Positions 10,390 through 22,000 of a DNA stretch of 64,000 nt are shown piece after piece (position 1 is the first letter of the stretch; every line of letters begins with the position of its first letter). The notes beneath the pieces were generated by a model, which saw only the letters and a list, made by a program, of their open reading frames with translations, searched no databases and had not been told where the DNA came from. The position numbers and the translations under genes were made by a program. This stretch comes from Blepharisma japonicum (Eukaryota; Ciliophora; Heterotrichea; Heterotrichida; Blepharismidae). The DNA is taken from the NCBI GenBank assembly GCA_949751835.1, contig CATKHK010000009.1, forward strand, positions 434,001 through 498,000. The letters run 5' to 3'.

Positions 10390-13300
10390 CTAACCTCTAA
10401 TTGCTGAGCCCTCAGCATGCACTCTCTTAGTGGTCTTTCTTCTCATCAGCCCAGTCACTCCTCTATCAGCTTCAGCACTTGAAAGAGGCTTCTCGGAGAA
10501 CTTGAAGCACTTGAATGGAGATGTAGGCATCAGTCTTACCAAAAGTCCGAACAAAAGCCCTCCAGCACCAATAGCAATGCAGATTGCATGCTGCTCTAGA
10601 GTCAATGGGGAGCATCTTACAGGCTCGCCACCTACAGTGACAAGTGCAATTTGGACAAGGATAGTCATAACCACAATCAGCAAGAAAATCCAGTTGTTAA
10701 AGAACCCATGGAATATGTTAAGTTCGCTTGATTTTAGCTTTCTACAGTTGATTTCATTGAAAACTTGTAGAAAGACGAAGGCATTGAAGAAAAGAGTGAA
10801 GTGGACACCATTTTCCTCAGTCCATTTTTCATCAAGGGTAAGGCCAGATGGGACATCAAAAATGTCAGGGCCCAAGAAAAGGATCACTAATAGCCATGCT
10901 GACTGATAGAAGGACTGCCCAATAATGTTTTTCATCATGTCTGGAGTAATCAAAGAGTCTTCAGTCTTATTTGGCTTTCTGTCAAGTAGGGCATCATTTG
11001 GAGGCTCAGTAGCTAAGGCAAGAGCTGCGAAAGTGTCCATAATGAGGTTAACCCACAGCATCTGGACTGCGGTTAAAGGTGATTTTTGAGTTACTGCGGC
11101 GCCAATAAAGCTTAAAACTAAAGCAACAACATTGACAGTGAGCTGGAACTGAATGAACTTGCTGATACAGTCATAAATATTACGTCCCCACTTAATTGCT
11201 GTGACAATTGAGGCGAAGTTATCATCAAGAAGAACAATATCTGAAGCTTCTTGGGCAAGCTGAGTGCCAGCTTCATGCATAGCGAAACCAACATTTGACT
11301 TTTTAAGTGCTGGAGCGTCATTAGAGCCATCTCCAGTGACTGCAACAATTTCTCCAAGCTGTCTTAAGCCAGTTACAAGAATAAATTTATCTTCAGGGGA
11401 TGATCTTGACAGAACTCTAAGTTTTGAAGCAATTTTAGTAAACTCAGCCATATTCCCTACAACTTTGTTCCTAGGACGCTTGTTTTTTTCTGCTAAGGTA
11501 TCATTAGGATCGTCAATTAATTTTCCTACTCTTTCTCTAAACTCTGAGCCAAGCATAACAGTATCGTCATCTGGGGACTCTTTTTTGTAGTTCTTTGGCA
11601 AAATGTTGCATTTTCTAGCAATTGCAACTGCAGTTTCAATATTATCACCAGTGACCATTCTGACAGTGATTCCAGCCTTTTGAGAGACTTCTACAGCATT
11701 TGGTACTTCATCACGGAGAGGGTCTTCAATACCACAGATGCATAACAATGTCAAATCACTTTCCAATTTCGCTTGGTTTGCATCACCGTTTCCATCAACA
11801 ATTGGGAAATCTCTACTAATGTGCTTGTAAGCTAAAGTCAGAGTTCTATAAGCTCTGCCTGCATAGTCAGTGATAATTCCGTTCATTTCTCTTATATCTT
11901 CTCCAGTGATATTATGCTCATGGCCATCTGTTCCAACCACCTTTGTGCACATTCCTAGAACAGTTTCACTAGCTCCTTTCACGAGGACAATTTGTCCATC
12001 TCCTTTCTTAAGAACGGTGACCATTCTTTTTAGCTTGGAACTGAATGGAATTTGTAAAGAAATCAAGTCTAAATCTCTTACATCAGAATAGTTAGTCCCA
12101 AGGACAGCGGCAAGCTTAAGCAATGCAATTTCAGTCCTTGATCCTGTGAATTTTTCTTTTTTCTTGTCTTTTTCAATCTCTACTGTAATAGAAGCAGTAG
12201 AGTTGTGGCAAAAGTGCTCAACTAAAAGTTCTCTGACTGCAGTGCTGAATTCAGAAGCTTTGATTCCTTCAATTTTCTTCTTTTCACAGTACATTGCGAC
12301 CACTTCCATAATGTTTTTAGTCAAAGTTCCAGTCTTATCTGAACAAATTGCTGTGGCTTGGCCCATGGTTTCAGATGCATCTAAATGTCTAACCAAGTTA
12401 TTTTGCTCTTTCATCTTGCTTACTGAATAAGCTAAGCTAATAGTGACTGCGAGAGGGAGCCCTTCTGGCACCGCAACGACGACAATGGTAATAGCTATAA
12501 TAAAGCTTGAAATTAGCTTGCTCCAGCTGTCATCAGTCCAGCCATTTTCCACAGTGTGGACTACTAAATAAATAATCAAAACTCCAAATGTAAGCAAAGC
12601 AACAATTAACCCTACTTTTCCGATCCCTGAAGCAATTCTATTAAGCTTCATCTGAAGAGGAGTTTCTGATTCATCTTCTTGCTGCATAAGTTCTTTATTT
12701 TTGCCTTGGAAGCTGTGCTTACCAACAGCTACAACCAATGCAGTTCCTGATCCTTCTTCTACTTGTGACCCTGAAATCAGGAAAGGAGTTTCTCCATGGT
12801 CATAGCCTTTTTTAAGTGGTTTTGATTCTCCAGTAACTGAGCTCTCATTGAGCACCAATTGGTTAGAATGCACTACAACGGCATCAACAGGCAAAATATC
12901 GCCAGCACCAATTTTGATGACGTCGCCTGTAAGAAGTTTGAATACTGAAATTTGGTCTTCTTTATTGTTGCCTTTAGCTCTGAATACTGTAACGAGCCTC
13001 TCTTGGGCTTCCTCGTTAAGCTTGCGGAATTGTTTTTCTTTGATCCAGTTGTTGACTGAAGTAACCAGCACAACAATGACGACAGCAACCAAAATGGCAA
13101 CACCTTCGAGCCACCCTTCTTCTGGGTCTTCCCACATTCCCACTACTAGAGAAACGAGGGCTGCTGCAATTAAGATTCTGAGAGTCGTGTCTTCTAAGGC
13201 TTCCCAGACCATTTCGAGGAAGGTTCGCATCTTTTTTACTGTAGGCTTGTTTGTGCCGTAGTAGGCTTTTCGCTTTTTGATTAGTTCTTTGTCCATGTTG

Positions 13301-13518
13301 ATGCCTGCTTTCTTGTCAGTCTTTAGTTTAGCTGCGAGACCGTCAATACCTCCTAGTCTGTTGAGGGATTCTAAGCTTTGGCCATGGCTGATACTTTCGA
13401 GGACAAAAAAGTCACTAAATAAAATTTACTCTAATACGTTTGGTTTCACGTCAAAGTGATGATCTAGGCCTTCTTCTTTGCTAAGAAGAGGCTGGTCCAA
13501 CTTACTGTGACCGTCCAT
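10390..13518 (-). CDS. Plasma-membrane-type Ca2+-transporting P-type ATPase (P2B)
   Basis: A 1037-residue pump with a 15-nt intron (13415-13429) near its 5' end. All hallmark motifs are present: PEGLP in M4, phosphorylation site ICSDKTGTLTKN (Asp about residue 388), KGASE nucleotide-binding motif, MVTGDN and GDGSNDAPALKKSNVGFAM. The N-terminus LGGIDGLAAKLKTDKKAGI is typical of PMCA. The C-terminal tail is short and basic (MRRKTTKRVHAEGSAIRG); a calmodulin site is possible but not evident. Extrudes cytosolic Ca2+, here probably in the plasma membrane or cortical alveoli. The intron restores the start ATG at 13518. Confidence 0.97.
13415..13429 (-). other. 15-nt intron in the Ca2+-ATPase gene
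   Basis: Transcript-strand GTAAATTTTATTTAG. Removes an in-frame TAA (GAG TAA) and restores the conserved LDDFFVLESI junction. Confidence 0.9.
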
Positions 13519-14266
13519 TTTATGAATTATACAATCGTGGATTGTAATAAATATTGTGTAATCAATAAATCCATTAGAGAATAGAGAGCTGATAGAAACC
13601 AAAAAATTCTGATTTATATGCTATGTAGCAGAGAATAAATAATTGCAACAAAGGCTAGCAAGTCTTAAATTTTTTTAAGCTACTGCATCTTGTATAGGCA
13701 TATTCAAGGATTTTATTGAGTTTATTTTTATATAAATAAATATATTTAGATAATAAAACCTTCATTATTTAAAATATTTTTATGTATTCAACGTTTTAGA
13801 AAATGCTATTTAATGATTATAAGTTCTGATAAATGTCTTATTTTTTTATTCCTTAATATTTGAAAAGAAAACTACGCTTGAGGGGAAGCTTATTATCAAC
13901 TTATTAGCTTTAATAAAGCTTTTCTAAATCATTAGAGTAAAAATCAACCAATATCTAAGCTTTTAAGGAGTTTTTGAATAATTTCAGTTTTGCGGCAAAA
14001 ATGATGCTTTAATTAAAGCTTTCTGGCCTGAGGAAAATAGATATTTAAATATTGCAAGTTTATATTTCTGAATTTTATTTTAAAGATTCTAGTAAGCACG
14101 TAAATTCGAAGAAATGATGTTAAAATTAATTATCACAAATAATAATTTATCTAAAATTTTAAGTCCTAATTGAACCAACAATTTTTTGATTAAAAAACAA
14201 TTATAAATTTCAATAAAAATCTAGCTGAGAAAATTTCTTCAAACCGAAATTAAATTCAATAAAAAG
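13519..14266. other. Intergenic, AT-rich
   Basis: Upstream region of the Ca2+-ATPase and downstream flank of the tRNA. No coding frame, RNA or repeat seen. Confidence 0.55.
14261..14265 (-). terminator. Pol III T5 terminator of tRNA-Asn
   Basis: Five T on the tRNA strand, one nucleotide after the discriminator base. Confidence 0.85.
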
Positions 14267-14339
14267 CGCTTCCACCTGGGTTTGAACCAGGGACCTTTTG
14301 GTTAACAGCCAAATGCTCTGCCGGCTGAGCTATGAAAGC
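14267..14339 (-). tRNA. tRNA-Asn (anticodon GUU)
   Basis: A 73-nt cloverleaf without intron. The acceptor GCTTTCA pairs with TGGAAGC, discriminator G. D arm TAGCTCAGCCGGCAGAGC; anticodon stem TTTGG/CCAAA with loop CTGTTAA giving GUU; T arm has GGTTCAAACCC. Box A and box B are intact. A T5 run follows at once (complement of 14261-14265), the expected Pol III terminator. Confidence 0.97.
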
Positions 14340-14495
14340 AAGCTATCAATGCATAACCCTTTATCATTAAATAGTCTTTCAAGTTTCTAGCACCTTCATT
14401 TTTATAGGAAATCTTCCTTTTATCTCAATAAGCTCTCTTCTCTATTTAAAGCAATTTTCTCAATTAAAATAAATTACAATTAATTAAACCAACTA

Positions 14496-14975
14496 TTAAT
14501 GTTTAAACCTCTTCATCTGATGCGCATAAACCCCTCCAAGCTCTTTTACCTCCTCTTGTATAGATCTTTTTCTCTTTAAATTAATATCTTCATATCCACT
14601 ACTCTGCTTGACGCTGTATCTATATTTTGATTTTTTCAAAACAAGGGTATTTTCACAAGAAGAATTTGAAGAAAGAGATAGTCTTTTCCCTTTGGTAAGC
14701 CAAATCTTTATTTTAGGCTTTTCACAGTTGAGGGTTGATGGTGGGGTAAAAATTTTGGTAAGCTCTTTATTGGAATTTTGAGGCTCCGTTTTAGGTTTAT
14801 TTGAAAGATTTTTCAAGATTGATTGAGATTTTGATTTTGTATTGGAGGCTCGCTTACGCTCGTATTGGGTTTCTTTTCGCTTGCGGATTAGTTTATATAA
14901 GATTTTGTCATTTCTTTGGGATATTTCTGAGAAAGATGTGCTGGCCTTTGGTAAAGTTAATCGCTTAGCCAACAT
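14496..14975 (-). CDS. Basic protein of unknown function
   Basis: A 159-residue, Lys/Arg/Ser-rich protein starting at ATG 14975 and ending in TAA. It carries several basic clusters (RKRKETQYERKRAS, KKSKYRYSV, NLKRKRSIQEEVKEL) that could be nuclear localisation signals, and no membrane segment or known catalytic motif. It lies 82 nt beyond the stop of the eIF2B gamma gene on the same strand. Not recognised. Confidence 0.7.
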   Translation of the reverse strand: MLAKRLTLPKASTSFSEISQRNDKILYKLIRKRKETQYERKRASNTKSKSQSILKNLSNKPKTEPQNSNKELTKIFTPPSTLNCEKPKIKIWLTKGKRLSLSSNSSCENTLVLKKSKYRYSVKQSSGYEDINLKRKRSIQEEVKELGGVYAHQMKRFKH

Positions 14976-15057
14976 TTATGATAATAAAGATAAATCCCCT
15001 TAAGCTTCAAATAAAATATCCAATAAAGATTTTATATGATTTTTTTAATAAATCTAA

Positions 15058-16380
15058 TTATCCAAGCCTAATTTCTTCTTTCAGCATTGTTCCCGGCTCT
15101 GTTCTACTTCCATGTGCTAGCTGTGAGTTCAAGACCTTTGACTTGCTGCCTATCACAGCTCTTGAACATATGATGCTGTTATTAATATTCGACTCATCTT
15201 CTATTGTCACATGATCCATAATAACGCTTTGCACAATTTTGCATCCTTTGCCGATAGTCACATCTTTTCCTATAATTGATTTTGTAATGCTTGATTTTTG
15301 TCCCATCACTATATTTTCAGCGATAATTGAGTCATTTGAAATACTTTTCATTTCTGGAGGAATATTATTTGTTATCTTTCCAGCTCTGTAATAATTATTT
15401 AATATATTTCTTGAGTTATTTCCTGTACTTTCAAGGACCATTGGGATTGGCTTCGCATCTTTATTTTTCTTTTCATCATTAGCGAGTGGTCTGAGCTTAA
15501 GCATATTAGCTTCTAAATATTGCTTGATAAGTTGGACTCTCCTGCAAAAAGCTTCTTCAGGGCATAAATAAAATGTGATTTTAAACGTTTGTATAGGGAT
15601 TTTCCCTGGCTCTTCTTCGTCGCTGTCTTCTTCATATGCAAATTGGTGTAAAAATAAGCTTGAAAATTGCTTTTTGAGAAGAAAAGGGACGAGATCTTCT
15701 TTGATGTCAAGCATCATCTCAATTTTGTCGTCATCACTGGTAAGGATATTTTTTAATAGTCACTTTTTGAATAAATAGCAATAAGATGAAATCATGTCAT
15801 TTCTCAGCTCAATCTGTGGGCATTTTTGTAATAGTCTTTTTGGCAAAACCAGACCATCTGAATCACTAATATTAATCCAATCAAAAATTGTAAGGACCCT
15901 ATTTTCATTGACTCCAAAAATTTGCATTTCTTCATTAGCTGCAGTCCCATTATACAGCAGCATAGAAAATGACGAATTTTGTATACGAAATTCTTTTATA
16001 AAATCCGGAATAACGATATGGTCTACTAATAAATCGCAACTTACTACCATAATATCAGATGTTATCAGCTTCTGAGAAAATAAATATCGGAGAGTGCCAA
16101 GAGTCCCAGGAAATTCTTCAGGGACGTTTATGACATTATATGTGTTGGAATTAAGCTGGATATATCTGCTTAAAAATTCAGAAATTTCAGTATAGTATTG
16201 ATCATTTGTAGCGATGAGGATTCCACGATTGAAATCTTCCCCAGATCTGTCAAGAGTTTCAAGAATGTAAGCGAGCATAGGCTTGTTTCCAATAGGAAGA
16301 AGGGCTTTTGGAGTGTGATTTGCGAGAGGGTATAGCATTTGGCCTCGGCCTCCTGCAAGAACTACTACTTGAAATGCCAT
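15058..16380 (-). CDS. EIF2B3: Translation initiation factor eIF2B gamma subunit
   Basis: A 440-residue protein. The N-terminal nucleotidyltransferase-like domain opens with FQVVVLAGGRGQMLYPL followed by PKALLPIGNKPMLAYILETL. The C-terminal part (from about residue 310) is a left-handed beta-helix with hexapeptide repeats (SIIGKDVTIGKGCKIVQSVI). This architecture is shared by eIF2B gamma and epsilon; the absence of a C-terminal W2 domain and the length point to gamma. It is part of the eIF2 guanine-nucleotide exchange complex. One Trp is encoded by TGA (15760-15762) in the middle. A sugar-phosphate nucleotidyltransferase (GDP-mannose pyrophosphorylase) is the alternative. Confidence 0.85.
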
Positions 16381-16889
16381 TATTTTTATATATGTTAAAA
16401 TTAGGGTCTACTAGATTGACTTGCCCCACTATACATAAAGTTTTAAAAATATTCATACAAAAAGAGCTTTCAATTTATGTGAAATTCTATAATAAGTGGT
16501 GAAATAAGCTATATAACTACTCAATTAGCAGAATTTCAATTCACATGACTCTTAAAGCATTCAGAAATAATATTTAAACACTTTGATAATCTTATATATA
16601 ATAAGCAATATGCAGAATATACCATATTATTAAGAAAATTTAAAAAATTATCTTCATTCGCCAACTTATTTGCATGAATTTTATTTTTTCTCTATTTCGC
16701 ATGGAATATATTTTTGACTGTATATTAAGGTGATCATCATTTTCCTATCATTTTTATTATTTTCCAATAATATTAAGTGAATTATTCCAAGTGTAGTAAA
16801 ACTTTAAGATATTTTATAATGTTTTCACCAACTTAGCAAAGAATTACATTATAATAGCAATTAAAAATGACAAGCACTGCTTCAATGCT
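16381..16889. other. Intergenic, AT-rich
   Basis: Between the eIF2B gamma start and the small 71-aa gene. No frame, tRNA or repeat recognised. Confidence 0.55.
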
Positions 16890-17105
16890 TTAAAATATTT
16901 CACTGAATGAATCTGTATTGATTTGAATACAATTTTGTTTCTTATTAGACTGAGATTGGGAAGACGTCGATCTTGATTCTAAAAAATCTCATATGTGAAG
17001 TATTTCATCAGGATTCACTTCAACAAAGCGCTGAGGAGCTGGTGACGGCTGGATCACTCGTGTATTTGGTCTTGTGCTAAGAGAACATATATCCGATTCA
17101 TTCAT
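16890..17105 (-). CDS. Small 71-residue protein, hypothetical
   Basis: The frame is open from ATG at 17105 to TAA at 16890 only if TGA is read as Trp (one in-frame TGA inside EVNPDEILHIWDFLES). The product is Ser/Pro/Asn-rich (NTRVIQPSPAPQRFVEVNPD). The stretch is clearly richer in G and C than the AT-rich DNA on both sides, which supports coding. No recognised domain; no membrane segment. It lies in an otherwise empty 1.6-kb interval. Confidence 0.5.
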
Positions 17106-17963
17106 TTTCACTATTAAAATTATATTATATAGCCCCAATGTTTAATGCTTCTATTAATTTCTATTGAAATAAAATAATAATCAAGTTAAATTAAATTATC
17201 GGAGATGCTTTGTGAGAAAAATCATTTAAAATAATTGATAGATTTTATTATTGTTCCTGATTTTACCAAAATATTAGCTTTGCACTCTAAAATACTTGGA
17301 TTTTGAATTATTTGGAGAAGAAAAGGTAAGAGATTGCAAGAAATTAATTAAAAGAAACTGGCTTTCAAATTTTCTTCAAAAATATGGACTTGTCATTTGA
17401 AACGCGTATGAATTATTTTGTGAATAAATATTGGAATTATCTTATTTATATACTGATTTATCATTATAATTTATTTTAAACATCAAAAAATTATTATTCT
17501 TGCATTTTTTTATTATAAATAAAAATTATGAATAAATTCATATTAGTTATATGTTCGTCCTATTTTTACATTAAAAATTCTCAAATTCTTATAATTTTGC
17601 ATAGATTAAATTAATAATAAATTAAAACCTTTTAATTTTTAGACAGCTATTTATACAAATTATTTTAATATCATATTGCAGCGATAAAAATTCTATTTAT
17701 CAATTAAAATTAAATAGCAAGAACTTTAAAAAAATCAAAAATATTTACATACGCATCTTTTCTAATTTTTCACTCAATAATTTTCTAATTTTGCAAAATA
17801 CATCCATTTTATATCTAATAAATTAGTTACAAATTTTAAAAAATTGCTGCATTTTCCATCTATTATACTAGTCAATAGAATACCTGCTTTGAATTTTTCT
17901 CATATTTAATTTTCGCCAAACTTTATTGGCTATTAGCATAATTTTTACCACAAGTATTATAAT
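17106..17963. other. Intergenic, very AT-rich
   Basis: Divergent region between the small protein and the CNOT4-like gene. No frame or RNA gene is seen. Confidence 0.6.
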
Positions 17964-18960
17964 ATGGATTCACGTTTAAGTGCTTTCAACTCAGGACTTA
18001 CAAAACTTACAGTTCCCCCTAGGTCACACTTAGATACTCAGCATTCTTCTCCACACACTCCAAGTGACCACAATCATAGTCCTTCTAAATCGTAATCTTA
18101 AAATCAGTCTGAGATCTAAAGGAAGTCCAGCAATATCTCCAAACGATGACAGAGCAAATGCAAGAATCATACAAAACAATTTAATTTATGTAATTAATTT
18201 GCCACAATCAGCAGCTGACGACAGTTTGCTTCGAAGTAAAGAATATTTTGGTCAATATGGACATATAAAGAAATGCTCCTTAAATCGTGGAGTTTTTGCA
18301 AATAATTCTAGCACCCCTGCGTTTGGAGCTCATATAACGTTTTCAACAAGTGAAGAAGCAGCATTATGCATAAAAGCTTGCGATAAATTTGAATTAGATG
18401 GGAAGCCGTTGACGGTAACATACGGTACAACAAAATATTGTAACTATTTTTTAAGTGGCACACAATGTCCTAAAAAAGACTGTCTTTACCTTCATAAAGA
18501 AGCTCCAGAAGCTGATACTGTTCCTCGTGAGCATATGCCTAGTAAACACATCCAAGGCCATGATGCTGCAATTGATAAAATTAAGGTAGTAATCCAAGCA
18601 CCAACACTTCCCTACAAGCTCCCGTCAGCAAGAGTTGTAAGAGACCGTGCCACAAGTGAAATAATTCCTGTGCCTCCTCCACAGAACAGAATCCGATCAT
18701 ATTCAAAAGAATTCAACCTTCACAATTTGTTTAATCTTGTTGAAGAAGGTGATGAAACACCACCAGAGGTCCCTCAAATAGTTAATAAATTAAGGTGCAG
18801 TGCATCTCCATGTAAAGATTTAGTCGAAATATCTACTGAAGATATAGAAGAAATTTTGAGTCCTACAAGCCCTGACAAGTGGGTTGTAGACGTACTTGAT
18901 ATCCAAGGGAGTCCAGATGAAGAGAAAGTGTTAGTTTCTTCGAAATGTCGAAGGGAGTAA
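17964..18960 (+). CDS. CNOT4-like RNA-binding protein lacking the RING domain
   Basis: A 326-residue protein with a 16-nt intron (18092-18107). Residues 62-150 are an RRM of CNOT4/Not4 type (ARIIQNNLIYVINLP, LLRSKEYFGQYGHIKK, ending LTVTYGTTKYC). It is followed by the CCCH finger C154-x8-C163-x4-C168-x3-H172. Canonical CNOT4 is an E3 ligase with an N-terminal C4C4 RING ahead of the RRM; here the 61 residues before the RRM are Ser/His/Pro-rich with no cysteine pairs, so the ligase domain is absent. The C-terminal half is acidic and Pro-rich (EISTEDIEEILSPTSP). Likely binds RNA and could work with the CCR4-NOT complex without ubiquitin ligase activity. Confidence 0.85.
18092..18107 (+). other. 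16-nt intron in the CNOT4-like gene
   Basis: GTAATCTTAAAATCAG; removal avoids the in-frame TAA directly after TCG and joins ...SPSKS to LRSKGSP. Confidence 0.87.
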
Positions 18961-19008
18961 TTAATACACAAAGAATTCATATTAAAATTTTAATTTTGAC
19001 AATATTTT

Positions 19009-22000
19009 ATGAGTAACCAAATAAAAAAGAAAAAGGAAAGCCATCAGCAACAAAAAATTGTTACTGGGAATGAGGCTGAATTAGATGAAAATGAAAGTGT
19101 AATTATAGGGCTTCAGTCAAAACTGATGGCTCTAGAGCAAAAATATATAGATTTTGCTGGGAAATGCGCTTGCATTTTAGAAGAAAATAACTCGCAGGTA
19201 ACTAAAGAAGCCAGAGGTGATAAAATCACTAATACTTTTGAAGAATTGTTGGAAGAAAATAAAAAAATTCACAGTGATTTAGATTTTGTTCTTGATGAAA
19301 AAAGTAATTTAAAAAAGGACAAAAATTCCCAACTGAAAAAGATTGAAGTTTCTATTTTTGAATTGTGCATGAACGACACTGAAAAAAGAAAAATCGCAAG
19401 AAGCATTGTCAATGAAATTAAGCTTATGATTAATATACAAGAAAATAATGAAGGAATTAAAAGGAAGTTTGAAGAAGAGCTGCATAGAGTTAAAGAAAAC
19501 TATTTCAAGGCTATCAAAGCTAAAGATGCAGAAATTTTGAAGCTGAAAAAAGAAAAAGATGTATTTGATAAGACAATTAGAGAGCTAAATAAGCAAGCAA
19601 GAGATTTAAAAAATTTGCAAGAAACACATACTAAGACAAAGAGTCCAACTGATTTTTGCCGATGAACTGAAGGATCAAGACCTGAATCAAGATGTGAAAG
19701 CACTGATTTAAAAAAATTTAGACCAAATACACCAGGAGGATCGTTTTCAAGGTCAACTTTAGCAGGTTCTCCTCTTCCTGTATCTCATATCAGAAAAAAC
19801 AGCAAAGAGCTGCTAAAATCTTATTTTCCTCAAACTAAAGAATTTAGCCCTCTTCGCTTGTCAAGATCAAGTACTCCTGCATCTCGATCTGTTTCTCCTC
19901 AAAATAAAGAAATTCATAATATTAAGAAGCAGCTGAATGATACTAAACAAAAATTAGAAAAAATAACCCAAGAAAGAGACAATTTTAAAGCATGAAAAAC
20001 AAGCCACACAAGGACTCAATCATTTAACTCAACAGGGTCATATTGGCATGAATTTGATAAGAAAAAAATGAATGACATTGTTGGAATTATTAAAGCTAAA
20101 GCAAATGCTATTATAAGAGGAGCAAAAAGCTATATTGATGCAAGTGTAAGAGCAGAAAGGGCTATATTGAACTCAGAATTCAATAAAAATGAGACTATTG
20201 AAAAGGCTGGAAACTTGAAGACGAAATTGAGGCAAATTATAAGGGATTTCGAAAATGATAAATTTTTGCAGAGCCTTGATAAGGGCTCTGATAAAAACTT
20301 AGACTTTTGGCAAGAGAGTGAAGATATAAAAACACTAGAAGAAGAGGTACAGAGAGAAAAAGAGAAAAATGAAGAATATTTGAGAATTATTGAAGAAAAA
20401 AATAAAGAAAATGAAAACATTGAAGGAGAATTAGAGAAAGTGAAGGAGGAACTTAATGAAAAAGAGAAAAATATTAAGGATCTAAAGGAGCAAAATATGA
20501 TGATAAAAACTACTATGAAAAATATGAAAGAAATTTTTCAAGAAACTCCAAAAGGGCATTTAGAAAATATAGAGAATAACAAAATGATAACAGATTTGAA
20601 AAATGTCCTGATGAGTGAAATTTTGAGATATTATAAAAAATTTGATGATTTTTCTAATAAAATATGCCAAGCAATTATAAAAAGAGAAGCCAAAATCGTA
20701 AAAGTAGGAGAGTCTCTCAATAAAATTAAATCTTATTGCTTTGAATTTATATCTGAAAATTCAAAAAATGAAAAAAATATAAGCTTTATAAATGAACTAT
20801 TAGAATCAAATAAAGATCTCAAAGAAAATCAAATTTTAAATGAAGAAAAACTCAAAAATCAAATTAATGATTTAGCTTCAAAAATATCTGACTTAGAAAA
20901 CGAAAAGCACATTCTTCAAAATGAATTGCTCATAATTAAAGAAAACTCAATCAATGAATTCAATAATCAAATTTCTTACCAGATGAAACAAAAAACCCAA
21001 GAAATAGAAAGGCTATCTCAAATAAATATAAAACTGAAAAATGAGATAAATCTCCTCGAAAAACAACTCCAGGACTCTAAAAATGAATATGAAGTTTCAA
21101 ATCATCAGCTCGAAAAAGAAATGAAAATCAAAATTGATGCTTTTGAAAAACAAATCAAACTTCAAAAAAATGAGTTTAGTATCAAAAATCAGTTGTTGGA
21201 AAAAGAACTTAAAGAGGGCTCTTATAATATGCAAAATTTCAACGAAAAACTGGAAAAAGAAATTAGTTTGCTCAGGTCTGATTATGAGATGAAAATTAAG
21301 GAATACAAAGAAAATATAAATAAAAAGGAAGCTGAAATAATTGAGAAAGGTATTATCATAGAAGAGCTCAATGAAATTATAAATAATTCAGAAAACAGAT
21401 TAAAATGCAATAATTCGGAAGCTGAAGAAAAAATTCACAATTTGAATACAAAAATTTTTGAATTAAATAAACTTTTGCACTCAAATCGCAATAAGTCAGA
21501 AGAAAAAGCAGATCTTGAAGCTAAAAATGAGCTAGCTAGTGCTATTGCTGAAAACTTTGAATTGAAATCACAAATAAATTCTATTTGTTTAGAATTAAAT
21601 GAAGCAACAAAATCTTTACAAAAAGAAAAAACCATTAATAAAGATACAAAAATAGCTTTAAGTGATCTTTCAGACAAACTCTTTAAAACAACTCGTGAAA
21701 AGGAAGAAATCTCATCAGAATTTAGTATAAAAATAAAGCAGCTTGAAAAAGAAAAGCTTCAAATCTCATCAGAATATACAGAAAGGGTAGAAAAGATCAG
21801 CAAAGAATTCGAGGCTGAAAAGAAGAGGCTTGCAGATGAAAATAGCAAGCTTCAAAATGAAATAAAAGATTTCATAAGCTCAAGTCCAAATAATACACTT
21901 GACATTTCTAATAATATAGAAGAAATTGCAGAAATTATTAATGAAATTACTGATAATGCATATTCAGAATCAGACATAGTTTCTAATTTTCCAGATATTT

